A stretch of 64,000 bases of DNA from Sipunculus nudus (taxonomy: Eukaryota; Annelida; Sipuncula; Golfingiida; Sipunculidae). A model generated the notes under the pieces. That model did not search any database and was not told the DNA's origin. It worked only from the letters and a program-made list of their open reading frames with translations. Location: the NCBI GenBank assembly GCA_026874595.1, contig CM049312.1, positions 80,558,929-80,622,928 on the forward strand, in the 5' to 3' direction. Position numbers and translations under genes: made by a program. Below are positions 24,925 to 36,290 of the stretch, piece by piece (positions within the stretch are counted from its first letter, which is position 1; each line of letters begins with the position of its first letter).

Positions 24925-25814
24925 CGATGGAGAAAAACAACGTATTAAAAATATATAAATATATAAATATATTAAATATCTTTGTCATGCTGTACTCTGC
25001 CAAAATATAAACTATACTTATATTTAGACTCATAGCTACTTGTATCACTTATTTATACAGTGTCAAGTTGCCCTAATTAACATATTTTTATTGCATTGAC
25101 TGATAACTAATAAAACATTATGGACCCAGACAGTATTTGGAACAGTCATACTCACTTTGCTGTATCATATCACTCAAATATTCTTTCATGATAAGATATC
25201 ACTGGAAATAATTGCTTTGAAAGTATGAAGTAATTATTAATATATGAAAATATTAGTCAATTTTACGCCACGTTTCGTAACTGCACATGCACTTTCGTCT
25301 GCAGGTAACATATGATTCACAAGTGAATGTTGAAGTAGGCTGACATCTAGTTGGTCCTGGCACAAGCGATTGTTACTTCACGATTGCATAATAGCAATGC
25401 AATACTGCATTGGCCTACCACACTGCGCAGACTCGGACTCACAGGGGTATTTAGGGTTTATGGGTGTCACAGTCTGTCCCCCACAATGCACCGCGGCCTC
25501 TGTATACACCAGCAGCGTAGGTAAAAATGTAGTGAAGAGGATAATGAAGTCTGTTCAAATATGTCGAATTAAAATGGTTCCATGGCATATTACATTAACA
25601 CGGGTGTTTTTGTGGCAACAGCTTCATAGAAGAAGGAATACTTTGTAAGCATAGGCATGTAAAATATAAACTGACTTCAAATGTAACAATTGTTTACTTT
25701 TTACAAAAGTTTAACAGTTGAGACGAAAAAAGTCGTGCCCACCAGGGAGAGGTCAGTTTCAATTTAGAAACGAGATCTGCTGGAAGGGTGCATAGCCTTC
25801 CTCAGCGCGGCTCT

Positions 25815-26010
25815 AGGAAAACTACCCCCCCCCCCCGAACGATTACCCCCAGACAAATACCCCTAACTACCCCCCAGACCCCCGGGAAACTTCCCCTAAG
25901 ACAATTACCCCCCGCGTGTATTAACCACCAGACAATAACCCCCTTGTCAATTACCACCTAAGACTATAAGTATATCTCCTAGAAAATTACACCCCAATAA
26001 ATCACCCCCG
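25815..26010 (+). repeat. Decaying C-rich short tandem motif
   Basis: Variants of CCCCC followed by AGACAATTA recur about ten times (25826-26005), with growing divergence rightward. Confidence 0.7.
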
Positions 26011-26030
26011 GTATAACTTATTGCATATAT

Positions 26031-26031
26031 A

Positions 26032-26084
<53 letters not shown>

Positions 26085-26092
26085 CATATATA
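26031..26092. repeat. (TA)n microsatellite
   Basis: About 55 bp of alternating TA; a further 32-bp tract lies at 26276-26308. Confidence 0.95.
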
Positions 26093-26273
26093 TTACTGAA
26101 AGGGTTTGGTTGCCATTCCAGGGTCAGAGTGATCGATGCATAAATGTATTGCAATAACGTGAATAAGTTCATAAAATAAATCATTCACCTGATGAGTGCC
26201 ATGAAGTAAGCACGAAACCTGCGGGAAGTGACGGTAATGCATTGATGTATCTTATGAACTTGCAGATCTATTC

Positions 26274-26313
<40 letters not shown>

Positions 26314-27131
26314 CTTTTAATGTATAAATTTTACATTAAATAAAGTTCCATTAAACTTAGGCCTATGAAATGATGGGAGTAAAAATTAAAAAGGGCTTAA
26401 AGTTTAAGTGTATGCACGTTTTGTATTTCGCTATCATTTGTTTTTATTGTGATGTTGCTTGTACATTAAAGAGTGTTTATAGTGACTAAATTAGTGTCAG
26501 ATAATGTGAGATAATTCTAGAAAGGCTCATGACCTTATAATGTATGTTTATTTTGGATATTTGGGAGGCACTGCCTACAACTTGTCCATGTAATGAAAAT
26601 AAAAATGATTTTCTTTTGTTGTTTTTATTTGCACAAGAAGTGTACAGGTTTTTTATAGGCCAAGGTTGAAAAACACATTCGAAACACATTCGAAATGTGT
26701 CACACATCTTATTATTTATTCTAATATTCAATTATTCTTTTAAAATGTATATTCTATGCCAGAGGGGTATTTGTCCTGGAGGTGTAATTGTCTAATTTAT
26801 GATCTCCCTTTCCATGAAAAAATAATTTTTTTTTCATCATACTGAATATCTTCTGGTAAATTGTTACATAGATTTATTGAAACACTTCTCTCTTTACGTG
26901 GCAGTTCTTGATGATGGCACCGTCAGAAGGCGGTGATGTTATGAGTGAAGCGTTCAACGTGGTTGATACCCAAGAAGTTTATCGCAAAGATACACTGTCA
27001 TTAATATCCTGTAGTGCCTTGTATGTATACATCAAGATCTTATATAGCTTGACCTGTGCTGCACTGGGAGTGTAATTCATATTTATAATACTAGAGTAAT
27101 GTGCTCGCGGACACGTGGAGCCTTCATAAAG

Positions 27132-27227
27132 CAGGGGCGGATCCAGGATTTTGCAAGTGGGGGGGCTAGTGGATATTTTGCATAATATATATATATTGGC
27201 GCAGGTACTTGCCAAAGACATTTATCT

Positions 27228-27270
<43 letters not shown>

Positions 27271-29181
27271 TTCAAAAGGTTATAATCGGTCAATCGTTGG
27301 ATACGTTATTTGAATTTAAGTCACTTTGTACCTATGAAAAAACTGAATTCTTTGCCGTTTTTAAAAACGAAAAACTGCCTTTTTTCTGTTCATGAACTTC
27401 AGAATAATTATTTTTTTAAAATCAACTGTTATTGATGGATGAGAGAAAGAGGTACCGAATGGCCAGTGCCACATTCAATCTCTTGTAAACATGTAGTCGT
27501 AGTTTCGGTCTAAAATTAAATAAGTTACAGACTGGAAACTAACAAAAACATAACTCCACGGCTATAGATATCAAAATATACCTTTTGCATTTTCCCACTT
27601 CTTATACGATCTGACAATTTGTAAATTGGGAAATTGTTGTAAATGGGAACAGATGTGCAAAATAATATTTTCCGGAGACATAGTTTACAACTGGAAACTC
27701 ATAAACGAAGTTGAGACTAAACGTAAATGCAGACTTTAAAGTCAGACAATTCATATTATGTGTATTTTAAATTTTGTGCATTTACAGTTTATAGCGAGAA
27801 TTATATAAATTCAAGAGAAATGTGGGGCAAGTTAACCAACTCGATTTTGCATAACCGGTCTGCTCCTCCCTTTCAGAAATTTATATCCAATTAAAGGTTC
27901 CCCTAAAACTAAAAATAAAGACGGTCTTTTTATAAATATATTTGTGAGATATTATTGTGATCCAGGTAAACATTTATTTTTTTATCTTTCTCTCCTGATA
28001 AGTCCGTCTAAAACTGTTGAGTACAGCTGCTAACAGACGAATCAACCAACGTCGATAATTACATGAAAACCTTGCTTCGTAGAGGAATAATTAACTCAAA
28101 TAAAAAAGCCAAATAAAAACTTCACTGGAGCAAGCAGAATGAATTGGGAATTCATAGTTAAAGAATAAATGACCTGGACATTATTTTTTTCTATTAACCG
28201 ATTTACTAATAAAAATAAGACTTGGGTATACATGTATTAATAATCTCTTTTTAGGTATCGTATAGAGATGAACATGAGGTGTGAGCACAAGTGCCCAACA
28301 AGTGTAAATATTTTGTTCATTATTTAATCTCAAATAATTGATCAGTCATAAAATAAAGACACAGCTATACATATAAACATTTTTAGTTGCATTAAACATC
28401 ATTGAAAAAGAAAAAACGAATAACTCATGATTGAATATTATTTTCTAAATACTTATTTAAGGCATTACTCACCAGCGTTTATTTTGAATAACTGGTATAG
28501 CTTGAACTACTTTTCCACGTGTGCAGTTGCTTCATTGGTCTATAATTTTTTTAATGCGTTCTAACGTCAGATCTCTTTTATGTATACGTCTGAAATTTAA
28601 AATGTATTACTTTATTCCTAGGATAAAGACAGGTTAATAAGGCTTGCTTTTTATTTTAACGCTTAATCATGTTCACAAGCAAGATGTCCAAGCCCAAGGA
28701 CAGCTGGAACATCCCATGAGAAATGCTTGAGGGAGTCACGGTTGATAGTTCATGTAGATCGAAATTTGTAACGTCTATAACCAATGTTGGAAAACGCCCA
28801 ACTCATAATTTAAAAATACAACAAGAACCTTGTGCAACAATGGTCCTCGGCCATATGTTTAACTATGAAAGTGTGGCATCAGTGATGATGCGGGACGGAC
28901 GAACGGATTGAAGGACAGACAGACGCGGACCATTTTAGTAGTCCTCTCTCCTAATGGCGGGTGAATAAAAAACATGCCTAGTACTGGTGTGGACATGCGT
29001 TTCTCCTAACGATTCCTTGGGTTTTCAACTTTTGTTTTTCAGTTGAAAGGGTGATATTTGTATGACGGCAACTGGAAATAATGTCAAGAAAATCTTCTCT
29101 GATAAAAAATGATAACAATGTTTCAGTTAAAGGGGGGGGGGGGCTTCAGCCCCCAAAGCTACCCCTCTGGATCCGCCACTG
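27132..29181. mobile_element. Non-autonomous hAT-like DNA transposon in the intron
   Basis: Left end CAGGGGCGGATCCAGGA (27132-27148), right end CTGGATCCGCCACTG (29167-29181). The two form a 15-bp inverted pair with one mismatch (CAGKGGCGGATCCAG). Both ends continue into G-rich or C-rich tracts. TAAAG stands immediately outside both ends (27127-27131 and 29182-29186), a candidate 5-bp target duplication. The 2.05-kb interior is AT-rich, has a (TA)n run, and has no transposase motif, so movement would need a partner. This terminus is a style I associate with hAT elements; the 5-bp duplication is shorter than the usual 8 bp. Confidence 0.68.
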
Positions 29182-29591
29182 TAAAGGACATCAGGCGGAC
29201 TGCACATGCAATTCTGTACTCGCTGAATGCAACTGATGAGTACTGCGGGCACTTTTAGGTCACCCTAATGTATTTGCTGCTAACTTGAGCAAGTTAACTT
29301 AACCCCCCCCCCCCCCCCCACCTTGAAAAAATTTGCTAAATCATTTTATTAAGGGTGGCCCTTTTCTTGACATTGCTTTCTTTAAGTAAACATTCAAATA
29401 CCTTTCACTTCCTCTGACTTCAACCTTTCCAGTGTGTCTCAGGTTACACCTACAACTCTGTGTTTTAAGCCTACGAATGTGATATTTGTCTATTTCACAC
29501 AGCAAACTGTTTCAAAAGATCTGACCGTGATTACCATGTCAAATATCCTAATAACCTTTTTTCCTGAAAAGAATCCCTTGTGTCTTTCCAG

Positions 29592-30217
29592 ATTGTGACG
29601 CGGCTTATAAATCAGGAGGTCTAACCACAGGCGTGTACAAGATCAAACCAGTCGGTGCGCCTAAACCTGTAGACGTCTATTGTGACATGTCAGGACCGAC
29701 CAAGTGGACTGTCATCATGTCCAGGTACGACGGTTCAGTCAGCTTCGACCGTACATGGGCCGAGTACAAAGGAGGATTCGGGGACGTCAGTAAAGAACAC
29801 TGGCTGGGTCTGGACACCATGTATTATTTGACTAATCAGGATCAATATAAAGCCAGGTTTTATAGTCGAGAGTGGCAGACAAAGGCGGCAAGGTGGGCCG
29901 AGTTCTCGACATTCAAGATCGGGCCAGAGTCATCTCACTACAAACTGACCATCAGTGGAGAGTCAGGAACAGCCACCAGAGGTCGCATGGGTTATCATAA
30001 TAACAGACCATTCACGACTAAAGATAAAGATAATGATTCGCTTTCTGGAAACTGTGCAGTTATTATTTTAGGTGGATGGTGGCATGGCGGGTGCTACCAC
30101 ACGTTTCTAACGGGGCCGTACACCAGTCGTTGTGCCAGTACAAAGGATGACAAATGTATGTGCTGGGATCGTAACACTCCATTGGATCAGGCTGTCTGGA
30201 AAACGGCTCGTATCTAG
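29592..30217 (+). CDS. Fibrinogen-related protein, exon 2 (fibrinogen C-terminal-like domain)
   Basis: The exon follows TTTCCAG and completes an Asp codon to begin DCDAAYKSGG at residue 295; it ends with TAG at 30215-30217. The whole fibrinogen-like domain (about 208 residues) lies in this one exon. Landmarks in order: first Cys pair (DC...VYCDM), WTVIMSRYDGSVSFDRTW, HWLGLD, a calcium-site-like DKDNDSLSGNCA, and GGWW followed by the second Cys. The C-terminal part is unusual, with three extra Cys (RCASTKDDKCMCW) and a short tail ending WKTARI. Such domains bind acetylated or other carbohydrates in FREPs, ficolins and tachylectins; ligand and immune role here are inference. Poly(A) signal candidate at 30648. 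Confidence 0.92.
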
Positions 30218-30248
30218 AGTAGGCACGGCATAACGTTAGTCACCAAAG

Positions 30249-30297
30249 GGTGACTATAAAACCTTAGATATATCTGAGAGAACATTTTATAGTCACC
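30249..30297. repeat. Short perfect inverted repeat after the stop codon
   Basis: GGTGACTATAAAA (30249-30261) is perfectly inverted at 30285-30297 with a 23-nt loop. The minus strand just beyond has GGTTAGAATCCC, like a tRNA B box, so this may be a SINE or MITE fragment within the 3' UTR. Confidence 0.65.
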
Positions 30298-30647
30298 ACC
30301 TCATATATGCACTTGGGTGGGATTCTAACCTCTGTATGATCTGTGTCTATAAAAGGGGGAAAACCATCGGTAACTCGAGTATCTCAATTTTTTTAAAGAC
30401 AAAATTATGTTATGATAAGCTAATTGCTTAAATTCCCTGCTTAATTAAGTCTATAACTCTTATAAAACGGGACCAGTACCCAAAACATTGTCGACACTAC
30501 ACATACATTCTAACTGCTTCTGTCATAGTGGTTATGAGCAGTACCACCCGAGTCTTCTTAGACCAAAATACACAATAATTGTATTGAAAATAAGATACTT
30601 TTGCCATGGTGAAGAAGTTTTAATGTCACCCCATCAGTGAAACTGAA

Positions 30648-30653
30648 AATAAA
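30648..30653 (+). terminator. Candidate polyadenylation signal
   Basis: AATAAA about 430 nt after the fibrinogen-related stop codon, the first such hexamer noticed downstream. Confidence 0.4.
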
Positions 30654-30979
30654 ACTGCCCTTTCCTGAAAATACGATCGTATCGTGGTCAAATACCATTT
30701 ATCTCTATATATGGTGAGGCGACGAGACAGTCGTCCGCTTATGGTTCAAAAATTTTCGTAGATTACCTCCTTGTACACACTCGATGACCTACTCTATCAT
30801 AAAATGGTGCATCAGACATGCATAACTTACAATATAACAATATAGGCCTAGTGCATGATGTCTGTGGACTGGAATCACTGGATATACGACACTGATAGCT
30901 CCTATTTCCTGTACTTTGAAATGCTTTTGGCACTAGAAATAATTTTGATCATTTTGACCCTATTATAGCAGATCTAGTG

Positions 30980-31897
30980 TAGTGGTGGGAGTTGGTTCCC
31001 TTTTTATAATCGATCATCGGTTTGGGCTAACCGATCGATAATCGATTATTAATCAGTTCAGACAAATATAAAGAAATATGTAATTATCTGTGAAACTGTA
31101 CTCTCCTAACCTAACCCGTATGTCTTAGTAATTCTACCTTATGTGAAGAAGTTTTGGCCTTTATTATATTTTTCCTATTATTACTAAGATATATGCTATT
31201 CAAAGTTTCATTTTAAATAATTATAATAATCAAGAATTTAACCACAGTCCAGGACATCTATACTTGCTGGCCCTCATGAATACTCCTGCGTATCATTTTA
31301 ACTTAACCACCAGCAAGGACATTCTTTTTATAACAATTATGACTACTGCTGACATGCATACTGGTTTCACAGGTCCGCCAGGAAAATTACAGGCCTATAT
31401 AAGTTTTGGTAAAAATTGAAAAAAAAGTAATTGAAAGCTAAAAATATTATTACTCATGCGGTAGTGGCATCTGGCATCAGTTGAAAAGATTACTTCTAAG
31501 AGAATCTCGCAAAATTGGCATAGACCTGGAGAATTATGGAGCATTTTAACGCCATATCGCCCATATTTTGCAATGAACATGTCGTTAGACAACTCTCCGC
31601 TAATTCGGCAGCTCCCTGCCAGTTTACAGAGGTTTAATAAGTCCTCCGTTCTCTCATCTACCTTGTTATACTCGGTTAGATACGAAGGTTATTTGGGAAC
31701 ACAGACACATTATATGAAGCGCTGAATGTTGTAAAAAAAGTGGAAGAATAATTTTTGCTTACAACATAAGACATTCTGAAAAAAAAAAACAATCATGACT
31801 ATGATGTAAACGATAACTGCCTTTGGTAATCGAGCGCTTGAAAGTGGCAGCAAACCGACTGACTTTCGAAAAAAACTCGATGATCGGCCCATCACTA
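30980..31897. mobile_element. Non-autonomous hAT transposon with 8-bp target-site duplication
   Basis: 918 bp. Ends TAGTGGTGGG (left) and, inverted, TAGTGATGGG (right), 9 of 10 identical. CGATCATCG occurs near both ends in inverted orientation. ATCTAGTG flanks it on both sides (30972-30979 and 31898-31905), a perfect 8-bp duplication as expected for hAT insertion. No transposase domain is visible in the interior. Confidence 0.85.
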
Positions 31898-31905
31898 ATC
31901 TAGTG

Positions 31906-32201
31906 TAACTTTAATGTATGCCTGTCTTGTTTTACTCAAACTAATTCTTGTTCCTTGGTACTAAGACAGCAGTGTCATCATCTAGCACATGGCAAAATTT
32001 AGTATTTTTATCCTTGGTTACAGGCACAATGACATGTACATTTGTCAGATTCAATTTTTAGCACCGATCTGAACTCAACATTTTGTCTTAAGCACTGATG
32101 GGTTATGTGCATGAATTAATTTAGAAAACAACTCGACTCACATAATATAAAGACTTATTTACATGTGCGAACTACTCACAGGATATAACAAAATATTAAC
32201 A

Positions 32202-32263
<62 letters not shown>

Positions 32264-33431
32264 AAGATTTGTCTGCATCGAGAGTTATAAATGTAATTAA
32301 CTCTTTGAACAAAAAACTTAAATAAAATATGATTTTCTGTTTTATCTGGGTTAATCAGTTTATTCAATTATCTTCCAGAAATGTGAAACTCTTACGTATT
32401 CTCACATATATAGTCCAAGCAACCATTGTATTTCATGGGTCTCGTGGGTATCTATTTCTTCCTTTATCTGTCTTAGTACCAGACATCTAAGAAAACATGT
32501 ATTCTGTTGGAGCCAACTAAATTATATCACATAAAATCTGTAATTTGTTTTCCCTTATTGTAGTGTGTCTTCATACTCATAATGTATTTAGCCAATTGGG
32601 ACACAAACAATTATACCCGACTTTCAACCATCGAAACAGCGAAATCAAACACATATTTAATCTTAATCAAATGCAACGTTAGGAGAGCACAATAAATGCT
32701 TCCTGAAATATAGGACTGAATGACGGAAAGCCCAGATATTTTGTATAAAATATAAGAACAAAACCATCTGTATACTAAATATAAAATATACTCTGTATCA
32801 GAGTCTGAAGGAAGTTTCTGTACAAACACTGTTCGAACAGACACCGTTCTGTAAACACCGTTCTTATAGTCAGGCTGAGCTGTAGCGATCACCCTTTGTC
32901 CTTCCGCAGGCACAAATCATAAGTTTCAAAATTAAAAAGTTATATGGGTTTTTGTGAATAATTGCATTATAACATGCCTATGGCATACAAAAAATAAAGC
33001 ATGCATATAGAAACATGGAATTTATACACACACTTAAAATGAGCCACCACACACACACACTCAAACACACTCACACACACGAGGTATTCATGTTGAGTGT
33101 ACATACTTAAAACTAGAAATCTGCATACCTGTGGAATTTTTCCCATAGATAATAGAAAACAACACAGAAATTTAAGTTAATGATTACCACATGGCCGAAA
33201 GATCTGTCCTTAACCTTATACTGCCAGTCTGATAGTTAAACGTGATAAACAGGGAGCTAGAAGGGTCACGGCAGGCTACTGAATTAAGCCTTTTGTCGAT
33301 TATCCTTTAGCCCCTTAACACGTCTAAATGACTAACCTGGTGCTGACCAGACGTGGGCCAGTTGTCTACGTCTGCATCGTCAAGGGCAAGTAGAAGAGTG
33401 GCGTGGCCTGAACATTCCCGGCTGTAGGCCA
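31906..33431. other. Intergenic, simple repeats only
   Basis: (TA)n at 32207-32261 and (CA)n-rich DNA at 33030-33080. Short open frames without recognisable motifs. Confidence 0.45.
32207..32261. repeat. (TA)n microsatellite
   Basis: About 55 bp of alternating TA. Confidence 0.97.
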
Positions 33432-33564
33432 GCCCACAGGCACTCGTTTCCAGCACTAAAATGGCCTAGAAACCGTAAACACATGTCGTATGGGCGATAT
33501 ACCAGTTATACCAGTGTTTACGGTTTCTAGGCCATTTTAGTGCTGGAAACGAGTGCCTGTGGGC
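33432..33564. repeat. Perfect 51-bp inverted repeat (foldback)
   Basis: Arms 33432-33482 and 33514-33564 are exact reverse complements, with a 31-nt loop. After a two-base mismatch the match continues a further five or so bases outward. The arms contain no ORF and are not low-complexity. Confidence 0.95.
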
Positions 33565-33689
33565 CAGCCTACTTTATAATAGGGTGGCCTATTAATGGGT
33601 CAGTCAAAATACTGATAGCTGAGGGGTAGTAGGCCTGATGTCTTACATTCCGACGAATCCAAGCCTCAACCATTCACTTAGTCTCCCCA

Positions 33690-33865
33690 TATTTCAGGTT
33701 CATTCATGCATTCGTGACTCTTCATTTGTGAATATTCCTTGTGAGTTCATGGATCCTATATAGCGTTTGTATCGATTTTTCATTTCGATGGCATCATTCC
33801 CCAGAGGCCCTGAAAATGTCAAATGATTGAGTTCATGATTGCGTGAGTTGTGTTTTGAACAAACA
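33690..33865 (-). repeat. Inverted fragment of the 17.3/24.5-kb dispersed repeat
   Basis: On minus: GTTTGTTCAAAACACAACTC, 'AATCATGAACTCAATC', 'CATTTTCAGGG'. The same blocks occur in the same order as in 24470-24645. Confidence 0.45.
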
Positions 33866-36290
33866 CGCACACACACACAAAACAAACGGGGATTAACGTG
33901 GAGGCAAAAAGAGCACAAAAATGTATTAAAATTAAAAGAATCTAAGAGAAGTGGTTACCTGACCGAAACGGGCCCTGTATGGTGTAACCAAATAAATACT
34001 AGTTTGGTTAATTTCTTTCATTAATTTGCCTCGCTTTGGCGCAATTTGGTGGATGACGGGGCAAATGTGACAAACTTCCACACACACACTCTTTTTCAAC
34101 CAGTGGGGATTCAGCATATTTTACCCCCCCCCCCCAACTTTTTGACAATTAAAAAATGTTATTTTTTCCCATAAAAATTGAATCTCAGTTCTAGTCTCTA
34201 TCCTAACGTTACTAAAGCAAATTGCACCCCTGGTGCCTCGCACTAAATATCAATATTAAAGACGTGTATGCCTGGCCATTTTGATTTTGATATAACTAAA
34301 CTTTTCTCCCATCCGTTTCCGCAATATATAAACTATAGCTAGCCCACTTTAAGACATATGGGGCTCTCTTGTCATCAAGCATGCAAATTAACCTCCAAAC
34401 CTAAGCCAACCTACTGTATCCCCAGGGCTGTGGGATGGTTTCACTGTAGCTTGATTCCTCACGGTACACATCCAGAGTCAGTCAGTAGAAAAATACCCCA
34501 AGTGTTGACATCTTGTTTGAAAAATAAATGCATGACAGGGTACAGCAGCAAGGGTATAAATATGTTGACAATTAACGCTAGTACAAATAGTTATGCTAGC
34601 AATTGTACATCTTCATGCTGTGTATAAAACGTATGTATTCTTAATATTTAACACTACATTCATATACCTGACCAAAATATACGATCGAGTTTTCCCAACT
34701 TCAAAAAGAAATAAAAAAAAAAAAAAATAAAGACCATGAAGATAGTGGTCAATATTATAAATCGGCCTAATTATCTTGGAGACCATAGGTGTAAACACCA
34801 GTTTTCTTTGTCAACTGATGTAACTATAATTAAAATTTATTTTGAAGCTTAAACAAACGTAAAATAAAGAAATCACGAAGTTTTAAATAATCTTGTTTTC
34901 GTGCTGAGAAGCAGTAGGCTCCTATAGGCCTATATCTACTTGGGCTATTTATCGATTGTATGTCTAATGGAGACATTACTTTCGGTATCAATAATCGGAG
35001 CCATCATTGGTATTCATAATTTTACCTTTTAAATAATATTCTCCCTGTATTGTAAACAGAAATTCAAATAATAAGACATGCCCCCTGGGGGCCCCTTCCA
35101 TCCCAGAACTTCTGCTTGTCAGATATTCACTGGCATGATCGTTAGATGGCGCTTTAAGCCAAGGTTCTTTTTTAACCTCTTATTGCAGTCTGTCTTTTAC
35201 ACTCTTTACTTGATTTCATCATAAAATTAATTTTCTCATCCTAAAAGTCGCATAGACATAACGCTCCCTGCCATTTTTTTAATCTGACTTAAAATAGAAT
35301 TCTCGAGGCGGAGGCTTCTCTCCAATCATACACGTGAGTGACGTTACTGTGCTGCAGCAGGAGCGGGCACTGATAATCTGCTGGGAGAGAAATAGACGGC
35401 AGATTTGGCGCGGCCCGAGAGCACCTGTTGCGGGGCAAGAAAACTTGCGCAGGACCTCGATTGGAAGTTGCACATCTGGCCGACTCTACAGCTCACTGAA
35501 GATAAGACAAAGTTTTAAACTTATTGCATGTTTTTCCCAGTTTAAGTGGTTTCTTGTAATATGTATATTAAGCCTCAAGTGTTCCTTTTTCAAAATACCT
35601 ATGCATAATCCGGCCTTTGTCAATTCGGCTCACTGAAATTCGGGCCTGTCTAAAACGCGAAGAATCCGCGGAGAGATGGAGAATTCGTTGAGAATTTGCG
35701 GAGAGATTTTACAAGCAATGATACTTTAAAATACACATTAAAAATCACTTTTAATCTCCAGCTTTATTACTCTCGACATATTTGCGCACTGTTAAATGAC
35801 CGTCATAATTAAAACAGACCTTTTGGCAACCACGGTCGCACCAAGACTAAACTTTAAAGAGGGCTTATCGCCTAATGTGTCCTTGTATACTTGAGTCCAC
35901 ATGAACTGGGTTGCTGAGTCCGTGGTGGCTTTTTGGGACCTGTGTAGGCAAAACATGGTCGCACACAGTCGCGTTGCAGAACGCCCGGTCTTTGCAGGCA
36001 GGGAGTAACCTGCTAATGTAATATGTGATAGATGGAAAGAAAATGATAACCAGTCTCATGAGTGGTATATGTTGTGCACTTCATTCTAAATAAATAAAGA
36101 AACATCTCTTTTTGATAATTATTTTTTCATTACAGCTCGCTCACACGCATTCTTTCTTGCAATGCAACATTAAGGCATCATTGACAACTGAAATGATTTA
36201 TTTGTAAAATAAAAATTCATAATATATACACAATAGGTATATACAACAGTATTCTAATTCTTCTTTCACAATATACACATACAACAGAAA
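33866..36290. other. Intergenic, nothing recognised
   Basis: C13 tract near 34125 and an A-rich tract near 34712-34725. A GC-richer 35300-35500 segment with a 100-codon plus-strand ORF (35334) shows no family motif. 36107-36123 carries TTTTTGATAATTATT, which recurs at the far side of the satellite. Confidence 0.4.

Larger units (their letters stand above)
24291..29591 (+). other. Intron of the fibrinogen-related gene (5.3 kb)
   Basis: It starts GTAAGTAGG and ends TTTCCAG and is phase 1. It hosts a marine-repeat fragment, two long (TA)n tracts, a decaying C-rich repeat, and a complete hAT-like element. Confidence 0.85.

Noticed and set aside
35334..35636. 100-codon plus-strand ORF with overlapping minus ORF
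   Set aside because: No family motif; the GC-richer composition alone is not enough.
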